Source of the DNA: Chloroflexota bacterium
Lineage (GTDB): Bacteria; Chloroflexota; UBA6077; JACCZL01
NCBI GenBank assembly: GCA_020845495.1
Contig: JADLFM010000004.1
Location: 1 to 12,234 of the forward strand
Direction: 5' to 3'
Length of the DNA: 12,234 bases
The notes under the pieces are model-generated. The model ran no database searches. It saw only the letters and a program-made list of their open reading frames with translations, and had not been told where the DNA came from. Of the stretch, positions 7,701 through 12,234 are shown piece after piece (the stretch's first letter is position 1; every line of letters begins with the position of its first letter). The position numbers and the translations under genes are program-made.

Positions 7701-8046
7701 GGATCGCGGCAATGCGTCGCTCGACGTCCATCGCGGCCTGATTGACGTCCGCATCCTCGACGAACTGAATGTTCAGGCTGGCGTAGCCCTCGGAGGACGT
7801 CGACGAGATCTGGCTCACCCCAGCCAGCCCGGCCACGGCGTTCTCGGCCGGTTTGGCCACCAGATCCTCGACGTCGCTGGGCGAGGCGCCAGGGTAGGGG
7901 ATCGAGACGAAGACGGCCGGGAAGTTGATCGCCGGGAAGCGGTCGACACGCATACGGGTGTAGGACACCGCGCCCATCAGCACCATCGCCAGGATGAGCA
8001 TCAGGATGGCGAGCGGTCGGGCGATGGCGAGCCGGGTGAGACCCAT
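4735..8046 (-). CDS. RND-family efflux transporter (HAE1/AcrB-like)
   Basis: The 1103-residue protein is an inner-membrane proton-driven RND permease. ATG 8046 is preceded by GGAG five bases upstream. TM1 is near residues 11-28, followed by the first porter region to about 335, TM2-TM6 to about 482, TM7 near 526-544, the second porter region to about 855, and TM8-TM12 to about 1015. The proton-relay residues are present: D398 and D399 in GILVDDSIVVLEN of TM4, and K924 in MGLVGKNAILL of TM10, as in AcrB (D407, D408, K940). This favours the HAE1 group over heavy-metal pumps. Oddities are glycine-rich stretches in the second porter region (GSGGGFGGGS near 601 and a run of six glycines near 661) and an 80-residue Ser/Gly/Ala/Arg-rich tail after TM12. 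No membrane-fusion or outer-membrane protein gene is adjacent, so it may act alone or with distant partners. The substrate is unknown. Confidence 0.93.
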   Translation of the reverse strand: MGLTRLAIARPLAILMLILAMVLMGAVSYTRMRVDRFPAINFPAVFVSIPYPGASPSDVEDLVAKPAENAVAGLAGVSQISSTSSEGYASLNIQFVEDADVNQAAMDVERRIAAIRGRLPDGIGDPSIIKADASALPIMNVALSGPQSLEDEFQLANDTILPRLQSADGVADVTMSGGLQREIHVEVDQQKLQAFGISLQTLQSALARENVSQPGGSLTAGSSVEDVRTQSQLKTVDDIRNLTVQTTPTPVRVRDVATVTDTTADVTRMQRYNGKDAIGFTITKQSDANSVQVADNVKATIAQLQRSLPPGTQLNVTNDTSVYTRHSLSGVLDDLQIGVILTGVVLLLFLHTWRNTLIVLLAIPTSLISTFLVMYFLGFSLDIVSLMALALTIGILVDDSIVVLENITRHLERGEQPRMAALKGRSEIGMAAIAITLVDVVVYLPVSFMSGNIGRLFREFGITIAAATLFSLFISFTLTPLLASRWLKGGEASGPMAAFGRVWDQGYERIALAYRGLLRVALQVRWLVVLVAFSLLFGCFMMLRYNLIGSEYVPTEDDGQFTIGITMPPGTSLQATDAVTRRIEALLNQIPEVQSLFTTVGSGGGFGGGSTSSRNAQIAVQLVDKGQRTRSVQQVLAQARGEFRQVPQAQIRASIANPLAGGGGGGLTIRIAGEDLAKLQDLAQQVQSAVQATSGATDVQSDAQDQTPELRAVVDRSRLDDLHLSASTVAAAVRTVVGGTVVTQMHPAVGDEVDVRVIAPTAQRTADQLASIPLFGDGGALIRLGQVAQIVPDSGPARIQRTNRQRVIQVSANVSGRSLGDVTRDVRTALVNLPLPQGYQITYAGQVQQQETAFATLLQALSLSVILVYMLMVALYESLLTPFAIMFSLPVALVGAFLGLYMTGNTFNIFSLIGTIMLMGLVGKNAILLVDFTDMLRKQGMSRTDAILQAGYIRLRPIGMTSATILFAMLPLALKLQDGGESRAPLAVVIMGGVLSSTLLTLVLVPSVYTILDDVAILVRRLLGHVRLPRLSLRPAASRLAAAYSVGGSGFSANGHAGLPESARASANGVAHGYGLAPITVSASTSGRRCAASALRRRVRRVH

Positions 8047-8357
8047 GCTGACTCCAGGGCTGGCATGTCTCTAGAGAGTCGGAGCTCGCCCGATGCGGAG
8101 CACCATCCAAGCCACGCCGCGGAGTACCATCGCCTGCCCCGCCCCTGGATCGCTGTCGAGCGGCCAGTCAGCGGGGCATCATCGGGTGGAGACCGCGAAG
8201 GGATACGGAACGGCAGCGCCGGCCCTCCCCCAAATCATACGGCAGCACCGTACTGTCTGGTAAAGCCGTACCATGTAAACGTTGTGCTAAATCTCGCCGC
8301 GCCGCCCCTCGCTGCCGTGTATCGAGCGAGCGGTCCGGTCTCGGTCCCAACCTCTCG
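8047..8357. other. Intergenic region upstream of the RND gene
   Basis: These 311 bases separate two minus-strand genes. No open frame here looks like a protein. The stretch holds a possible RND promoter (8234-8263), the RND ribosome binding site just before 8046, and a short inverted repeat TACGGC (8238-8243) / GCCGTA (8265-8270) overlapping the promoter, which could be an operator but is too short to be firm. Confidence 0.5.
8234..8263 (-). promoter_or_regulatory. Possible sigma70-type promoter of the RND gene
   Basis: On the minus strand TTACCA (8263-8258) and TATGAT (8239-8234) are spaced by 18 bases, matching four of six and five of six consensus positions. Transcription would start near 8227, giving a leader of about 180 bases. 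TACGGC/GCCGTA arms overlap both boxes or their edges. No promoter was tested; this is a pattern match. Confidence 0.35.
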
Positions 8358-9638
8358 TCAGAAGGCGTTCGGGCCGCCGCCGACGAAGGTGGGCCAGTCA
8401 CCGCAGGCATCCGACACGATGAAGGGCAGCGTGATCGCGCCAGGGGCCGTCCGCTGGAGAACGAACGTCGCGTCGGCGCCGACGATGGCGGGCGGGCTCT
8501 CGACCACGGCATTCGGCACCGCTCGGAACTGAATGCGTCGAATGGCGTTCGGGGTACCGCCCGCGTGCACGGTAACCTGGAGACGCCCACTGCCAAGTGG
8601 CGCCACCTTCACCGACACCGGCGACCTCGTCGGACACGGCAGCGGCGCCCCCACCTGAACCATCGCGAGGTTCCCACCATAGCCCGAATACGGCTGGCTT
8701 ACCATCCCGCGGTGGCCAGTGGCCGGATCGATGCGGAAGATACGTCTGGAGTCATACGCTTCAGAGGCGGACACGAACACTGTCCCAGCCGGATCAACCA
8801 CGAGACCTACCAGACTCCCACCGAACTCCGTGAGGACCGACTGGGCGCCGGAGTGCGGGTCAATACGGAGAACGCGGGGTCGTGTTAGGCTCCCGCCGAC
8901 GTCGGCCACGAAGATCGATCCGTCCGGGCTCACGGCGACGTCGGCGGGATTGATGAGGAGGCCGCCGGAGGACACTACTTCCTGCACCCCGGTCGATGCC
9001 CGGACTCGGACGACCTGACGCGGGCCGCTCCAGGGGCTGGACACGCCAGCCGTCGTCAGCACGCTGCCATCGGCCTCGACTGCCAGGCCGGTCGGTGAGA
9101 GCAGTTTGCCACCTACCGCGACGGTCGAGCGGGTACCGGTGGCGGGATCGACTCTCACAATCTTTTGGCTACCCAGGTCAGTTACCAGCAGTTTGCCATC
9201 TCGTTCGGCGGTAATTCCGCCGAACGTGTCGAACGAACCCGTAGCCACAACCGTCGCCACACCCGTCGTCGGATCGACCCGGGCGACGGCAGGACGCTGC
9301 GTGAAGTCGTCGATCTTGTAGGACGAGTCGGCGACGTAGACTTCCCCATCTGGACCCGTTGCGACGTAATATGGGGAACCAAAATGGGAATCCTCGGATA
9401 GATAACCGCCTAAGCTACCAGCCCGATCGACCACAAGCACATAGTGGCCAGTACCCCCGAAGATAAAGTCTCCTGGTTTTAGGACGATGGCGGCGTAGGT
9501 CGAAGTCGGGCGTACGCCGCCGGCGGCGAGCAGGGCCAGGGTGCACGCCAGGAGCGTCAGCACCAGTGACCAACGGCGACAGGCGATACGTCGTAGGATC
9601 AGGCTGGGCGGGATCAGACGAGGCCGTCGATTGGACAC
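8358..9638 (-). CDS. Exported NHL-type beta-propeller protein with C-terminal WPTFVGGGP domain
   Basis: From GTG 9638 the protein has 426 residues. A basic N-terminus (residues 1-22), a hydrophobic core (WSLVLTLLACTLALLAAGG) and a small-residue site near TSTYA/A at 49 form a signal peptide, so the protein is exported. Residues about 88-325 contain at least five propeller-like repeats of the pattern G-DGxxxVADxxxxxIxRVDPxTG (near 95, 145, 187, 237 and 282), resembling NHL/SMP-30/Vgb-like six-bladed propellers. Residues 340-426 form a separate beta-rich domain beginning VSVKVAPLGSGRLQVTV and ending CGDWPTFVGGGPNAF. Such propellers usually bind ligands or scaffold; no catalytic residues can be assigned. 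The frame stays open upstream to 10040, but that part is antisense to the isomerase-like gene and has no protein character. GTG 9638 has AGGGGT eight bases upstream and a possible promoter that overlaps the alternative ATG at 9671. Confidence 0.8.
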   Translation of the reverse strand: MSNRRPRLIPPSLILRRIACRRWSLVLTLLACTLALLAAGGVRPTSTYAAIVLKPGDFIFGGTGHYVLVVDRAGSLGGYLSEDSHFGSPYYVATGPDGEVYVADSSYKIDDFTQRPAVARVDPTTGVATVVATGSFDTFGGITAERDGKLLVTDLGSQKIVRVDPATGTRSTVAVGGKLLSPTGLAVEADGSVLTTAGVSSPWSGPRQVVRVRASTGVQEVVSSGGLLINPADVAVSPDGSIFVADVGGSLTRPRVLRIDPHSGAQSVLTEFGGSLVGLVVDPAGTVFVSASEAYDSRRIFRIDPATGHRGMVSQPYSGYGGNLAMVQVGAPLPCPTRSPVSVKVAPLGSGRLQVTVHAGGTPNAIRRIQFRAVPNAVVESPPAIVGADATFVLQRTAPGAITLPFIVSDACGDWPTFVGGGPNAF

Positions 9639-9646
9639 CGTGATGC

Positions 9647-9652
9647 ACCCCT
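9647..9652 (-). promoter_or_regulatory. Ribosome binding site deciding the start of the exported propeller gene
   Basis: AGGGGT on the minus strand lies eight bases before GTG 9638. The in-frame ATG at 9671 has no such motif. GTG 9638 also places the signal peptide close to the N-terminus. Confidence 0.45.
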
Positions 9653-9669
9653 GAGAACTCGGCGGCCGC

Positions 9670-9699
9670 ATGATACAGGGCGACCGCCCGTTGCGCGAA
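9670..9699 (-). promoter_or_regulatory. Possible promoter of the exported propeller gene
   Basis: A good -10 box, TATCAT (9675-9670), follows a weak -35, TTCGCG (9699-9694), with an 18-base spacer. The start point would be near 9663, giving a short leader to GTG 9638. The ATG at 9671 would overlap the -10 box and could not then be the start. Confidence 0.35.
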
Positions 9700-9813
9700 G
9701 GGGCTGCTGTCACGAGATCTGTCCGACATAAGGCGCGCGGCAGGTGTCGATGGCGGCGAGCCGACCGAGCCCGATCGATCCGGAGTGGTACCGCTCGGCC
9801 GCTCGACGAACGG

Positions 9814-10761
9814 TCAGCCGAGACCGATGGAGCGTAGGTAGGCGCGGGTGCGGCGGGCGATCGGCAAGGGCACGTCCGGATCGCAGGGGTAGAGGTCGTG
9901 CTCGACGATGGCGAAGCCGTCGAAGCCGAGCGCCTCGAGCTGGCGGGTGAAGGCCGGGAAGTCGATGGCGCCGTCCTGGGGCTCGCAGCAGACCCCGAGC
10001 GCCACCGCCTCCGCGAACGAGAGATCCTCCTCGGCCACACGCTGCCGAATGCCGGCGTCGACGGTCTTGATGTGGAGGTAGGGGATCCGGTCGCTGCGCC
10101 GCCGCATCAGGTCGGCCGAGTCGCCGAAGCGGTAGGCGTAGTGGCCGGTGTCCAGGCAGAGGCTGACAAACGACGGATCGGTACCGTCTAGGAAACGCTC
10201 GACCTGCTCCGGCGTCTCAACGTGGGTATCGGCGTGCGGGTGGACCACCATCCGCAGCCGGCCGCCGAACCGCTCCTGGATGAACCGGCCGAGCCGGTTC
10301 GCGCCGTCGGTCAGCCGCTGCCAGCCGGCGTCATCGAGGTCGCGCGGCTCGACGACTGCGCCCGCGTGGTCACGATAGGGCGCCGGTAGCAGGATCAGGA
10401 ACCCGCCACCGAGCGCGTCGATCGATTCGCCAACCCGGCGTGCCTCCTCCTCAGCGCTCGCGAGCCCGTTGGGACGGTGCAGCCCTGCTCCGAAGGTGCC
10501 GCCCGCGACCCGCAGTCCTCGCCGCTCGAGCTCGGGCCGCAGGGTCGATGGGTCGGTGGGCAAGTAGCCGTACGGCCCGGTTTCGATCCAGTGATAGCCC
10601 GCCGTGACAACCTCGTCGAGAAAGCGACGCCAGGGCGTCTGCCGGGGATCGTCGGGGAACCACACGCCCCACGAGTCCGGGGCGGTGCCCAGCTGAGTAG
10701 CGGGCGGGGAGTGCCGAGGTGGGAGAGGGACGTCCTGTGGAGCCGGCCGATCGTCAGTCAT
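9814..10761 (-). CDS. IolE-like sugar isomerase/epimerase-family TIM-barrel protein
   Basis: The 315-residue protein has the xylose-isomerase-like TIM-barrel fold (AP endonuclease family 2). After about 24 polar residues it starts LGTAPDSWGVWFPDD, a hallmark of IolE-type proteins. Likely barrel-strand residues are E60 in WIETGPYGYL, H174/H176 in VVHPHADTHVET, D204 and H207 in CLDTGHYAY, H230 in YLHIKTVD, and E287 in AIVEHDLYP. These fit the divalent-metal site of the family. The segment FAEAVALGVCCEPQDGAIDF resembles the late barrel region of 2-keto-myo-inositol dehydratase. IolE acts in inositol catabolism, but no other inositol gene is in the window, so only a sugar or polyol isomerase, epimerase or dehydratase role can be suggested. 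The ATG at 10761 has only a weak, distant AAGG/GGA motif upstream. It lies 262 bases downstream of the PAL-like propeller gene on the same strand. Confidence 0.88.
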   Translation of the reverse strand: MTDDRPAPQDVPLPPRHSPPATQLGTAPDSWGVWFPDDPRQTPWRRFLDEVVTAGYHWIETGPYGYLPTDPSTLRPELERRGLRVAGGTFGAGLHRPNGLASAEEEARRVGESIDALGGGFLILLPAPYRDHAGAVVEPRDLDDAGWQRLTDGANRLGRFIQERFGGRLRMVVHPHADTHVETPEQVERFLDGTDPSFVSLCLDTGHYAYRFGDSADLMRRRSDRIPYLHIKTVDAGIRQRVAEEDLSFAEAVALGVCCEPQDGAIDFPAFTRQLEALGFDGFAIVEHDLYPCDPDVPLPIARRTRAYLRSIGLG

Positions 10762-10874
10762 GTCGCGCGTGTCCTTACCTTCGATTCACTGCTCGCCATT
10801 TGCTCGTCGCCCCTCTCGACGCACGCTCCGCGCGCTCGGCTTACTCACCCGCTCGTCAGTCCCGCCGGCCCGCC

Positions 10875-11006
10875 GCCAGGGGCATGCAGGATGGCAACGT
10901 CCGCTTGCGCCGGCACATGCTGCACAATGTACCGCTTCTGCGGGGCCGGGGACATTGTGATCGCAGCAACGCCCGCGTGCGCCGACACATCATGCACGGG
11001 CGTGCA
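10875..11006. repeat. Two ~50-base imperfect direct repeats with hairpins, between two genes
   Basis: In the 262-base gap 10762-11023, the cores 10894-10925 and 10966-10997 match at 27 of 32 positions with a period of 72; on the minus strand similarity extends with small gaps to about 50 bases per copy. Between the cores lies a compound hairpin: CACAATGT (10923-10930) pairs with ACATTGTG (10952-10959), and inside it CCGC (10932-10935) pairs with GCGG (10940-10943) around a four-base loop. A further palindrome, TGCACG-GG-CGTGCA, is at 10993-11006. The structure could be a terminator or attenuator between the two genes, a small RNA, or a dispersed repeat. The rest of the gap shows no gene. Confidence 0.6.
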
Positions 11007-11023
11007 GCGCGCTATCCGCCATC

Positions 11024-12022
11024 CTACTCGACACGTACGAACTTCTGGAGGGTGTGGCAGTCGGGCGGTACCATGCCCTGGTTCCCGCCAGCCGAGTATG
11101 TGACCTCGGAGACATAGACGTCGCCGTGAGAGTCGACGGCGATGCCGTGCGGTGCGAAGAAGCTGCCCGCCGCGTACGGGTCGTCGCCCCCCCAGCGCAC
11201 CAGCACCTGCCCGTCTGGATCGAGCACCGACACTCGCCCCGGCCGGTTGTGGCCGAGCGGCTGCGACATAAAGGGGAAGAACCCGGCCCGCTCGCCAAGC
11301 TCCGCCACGTACACCCGGCCATCGCGGTCGATATGCAGGTCGTCCGGGCGGGCAAGGTCGGTCCACTGGTCGAGGAAGCGGCCCTCCTCGTCGAAGATCT
11401 GGACTCGCGAGTTCTCTCGGTCGCAGACCAGCAGCCGTCCGTCCGGGTGGACTCGGATGGCGTGCGGAACATTGAACTGGCCGGGGCCGTCGCCGGGGCC
11501 GCCCCAGGATGCACGCAGGATGCCGTCTGGTCCGAAGCGGTGGACCCGAGCGTTGCCGTACCCGTCGGAGACGAACAGATCGCCGCTCGGCGCGACCGCG
11601 ACGTTGGTGGGCATGTTGAAGGGCGGGCCACCGTGCGTAATCGTGCGGTAGTCGGTGGTGTAGCCGGTGTCGGAGGGCACGCCGCGCGTCCCGATGGTCA
11701 GCAACAGTTCGCCAGCCGGGGTGAACTTGCGGACCGTGTGGTCGCCGTTATCGACGCAGTAGATGTTGCCGGCGGCGTCGAGGGCGATCCCATGCGGCGA
11801 GCGGAACAGGCCATCCCCGAAGGAGCGCTGGAATCTGCCGTCGCGGTCGTAGACGATGACTGGATGCTCTGGGCTCATCGGATACTGGCCACGATTGAAG
11901 ACGTAGACGCGGTCCTGCGCGTCCACCGCCACACCCACCGCGTCGCCATGGCTCCACTCGGCCGGCAGCCGTTCCCAGCCCTCGGCGAGCTCGTAGCGCG
12001 CCTGGTCGTTTCCGACGATCAC
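11024..12022 (-). CDS. NHL-repeat propeller related to peptidyl-alpha-hydroxyglycine alpha-amidating lyase
   Basis: The 332-residue protein starts at GTG 12022 behind a near-perfect Shine-Dalgarno sequence. It consists of about six NHL blades, seen as repeated VxVDxxGxxYVxDxxNxRVxxF segments near residues 30, 77, 140, 187, 227 and 292. No signal peptide is visible, so it is probably cytoplasmic. It resembles the lyase half (PAL) of animal peptide-amidating enzyme. By position, H77 (SPHGIALD), H187 (VPHAIRVH) and H292 (APHGIAVD) fit the three zinc-binding histidines. Y155 (SDGYGNARV) fits the catalytic tyrosine, and R44 (FNRGQYP) and R202 (CDRENSRV) fit the two arginines. The acidic residue that follows the last histidine in the animal enzyme is glycine here (G293). 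Bacterial homologues are widespread and their substrates unknown, so lyase activity is only suggested. The gene lies upstream of the IolE-like gene on the same strand. Confidence 0.88.
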   Translation of the reverse strand: MIVGNDQARYELAEGWERLPAEWSHGDAVGVAVDAQDRVYVFNRGQYPMSPEHPVIVYDRDGRFQRSFGDGLFRSPHGIALDAAGNIYCVDNGDHTVRKFTPAGELLLTIGTRGVPSDTGYTTDYRTITHGGPPFNMPTNVAVAPSGDLFVSDGYGNARVHRFGPDGILRASWGGPGDGPGQFNVPHAIRVHPDGRLLVCDRENSRVQIFDEEGRFLDQWTDLARPDDLHIDRDGRVYVAELGERAGFFPFMSQPLGHNRPGRVSVLDPDGQVLVRWGGDDPYAAGSFFAPHGIAVDSHGDVYVSEVTYSAGGNQGMVPPDCHTLQKFVRVE

Positions 12023-12025
12023 TCC

Positions 12026-12033
12026 TCACCTCC
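12026..12033 (-). promoter_or_regulatory. Strong ribosome binding site for the PAL-like gene
   Basis: GGAGGTGA on the minus strand is fully complementary to the usual 16S rRNA 3' end and lies five-six bases from GTG 12022, supporting that start. Confidence 0.6.
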
Positions 12034-12084
12034 GCCGCCGCTCGATGCACCGCGCATCCCGGCGCCTTCGATGCTAGCGCACAG

Positions 12085-12127
12085 GGGCAGGTGCCCTCAC
12101 CCCCCAACCCCCTCTCCCGCACGCGGG
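12085..12127. repeat. Truncated dispersed palindromic repeat (CCCTCACCCC / CCCTCTCCC type)
   Basis: The stretch has the form of a repeat found between genes in many GC-rich bacteria, where CCCTCACCCC...CCCTCTCCCGC is followed by the complementary GCGGGAGAGGG. Here the stem CCCGC-AC-GCGGG (12116-12127) is present but the right arm then breaks off into unrelated sequence. A second small stem, GGGCA-GG-TGCCC, is at 12085-12096. The family link is from memory of similar sequences. Confidence 0.45.
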
Positions 12128-12130
12128 TTC

Positions 12131-12214
12131 ATGGGCGGACAGTTTCGTCAAGTGCGCGAACGGTGGGAGAAAGGGAAGGCCGGCAAGGTGCCGAACTCCG
12201 GACAGTACGGGTGA
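12131..12214 (+). CDS. Doubtful 27-codon ORF ending VPNSGQYG
   Basis: ATG 12131 opens a short frame of 27 codons rich in basic residues. Its end, GKAGKVPNSGQYG, resembles the GxxxPxSGxY motif of small YjzC-like proteins, which is the only reason to list it. There is no ribosome binding site before the ATG, and the start lies directly at the broken end of the dispersed repeat, so the frame may be the 3' remnant of a gene whose 5' part was replaced, or chance. Confidence 0.2.
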   Translation: MGGQFRQVRERWEKGKAGKVPNSGQYG

Positions 12215-12226
12215 CGAACTCGAACT

Positions 12227-12234
12227 GAGGAGGA
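12227..12234 (+). promoter_or_regulatory. Probable ribosome binding site of a gene beyond the right edge
   Basis: GAGGAGGA ends the window at the position expected for a Shine-Dalgarno sequence of a plus-strand gene that would start a few bases beyond 12234. That gene itself is not visible. Confidence 0.35.

Noticed and set aside
6817..8532. Long plus-strand open frame (571 codons) opposite the RND gene
   Set aside because: It is antisense to a clear RND transporter; its composition (runs of Arg, Asp, Gln, His) reflects GC-rich codon structure on the other strand, and no domain is seen.
9714..9813. Terminator for the IolE-like gene (CCGAGC/GCTCGG arms)
   Set aside because: The stem is only six base pairs with a loop of over 20 bases and no T-run, too weak to call.
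9639..10040. N-terminal extension of the exported propeller frame up to 10040
   Set aside because: Most of it overlaps the IolE-like gene in another frame and is Arg/Ser/Pro-rich; GTG 9638 has a ribosome binding site and a signal peptide directly after it.
10875..11006. CRISPR array
   Set aside because: There are only two imperfect copies, the spacing is not array-like, and no cas gene is present.
10845..11023. Possible small minus-strand gene through the repeat region
   Set aside because: It is open in frame and both repeat copies translate to similar peptides, but there is no ribosome binding site and the frame merges into a reading frame antisense or out of phase to the PAL-like gene; kept only as a finding.
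11054..12214. Plus-strand open frame of 386 codons opposite the PAL-like gene
   Set aside because: It is antisense to the conserved NHL protein and shows only Val/Arg/Ala-rich shadow composition; only its last 27 codons, outside the gene, are listed as doubtful.

Overview
The window looks like chromosomal DNA from a GC-rich bacterium, most likely an environmental Chloroflexota (Thermomicrobia-like) lineage. This is an inference from gene content and style: GC-biased codons, many GTG/TTG starts, several beta-propeller proteins, a lone RND pump with no visible adaptor or outer-membrane partner, and an exported protein ending in a WPTFVGGGP-type motif. No rRNA or tRNA gene is visible to fix the taxonomy.

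Left region (about 1-3402, all + strand): the 3' end of a fibre-like protein with GNVGIGT-type repeats; a small GreA/GreB-like protein whose coiled-coil tip lacks the acidic residues of true Gre factors; a putative clan GH-A glycoside hydrolase behind three short WTD/VHxxELR repeats; and a small lipoprotein of unknown function. The hydrolase gene is a compositional mosaic: its 5' third is GC-rich like the rest of the window, while its catalytic part is strikingly AT-rich (about 34% G+C in 1921-2040).

Middle region (3461-4600): a complete IS630-type insertion sequence with imperfect terminal inverted repeats, TA on both sides, and a transposase split into two overlapping ORFs joined at an A5G6 slippery run. 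It sits between the lipoprotein gene and the convergent RND gene and breaks neither.

Right region (4735-12022, all - strand). In transcription order these are: a cytoplasmic six-bladed NHL/PAL-like propeller with a largely conserved lyase active site (11024-12022); an IolE-like xylose-isomerase-fold protein (9814-10761); an exported NHL-type propeller with a separate C-terminal domain (8358-9638); and a 1103-residue RND-family transporter (4735-8046). Gaps of 175 to 311 bases separate them, so each may have its own promoter. The gap between the PAL-like and IolE-like genes holds two ~50-base imperfect direct repeats and a compound hairpin. The right edge (12023-12234) has a truncated copy of a CCCTCACCCC/CCCTCTCCC-type dispersed repeat, a doubtful 27-codon ORF, and a Shine-Dalgarno sequence that probably serves a gene just outside the window.

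No CRISPR array, defence island, biosynthetic cluster or clear new multi-gene system is visible. The points most worth a second look are the Gre-like protein without its acidic tip, the chimeric hydrolase gene, and the structured repeat between 10890 and 11006.
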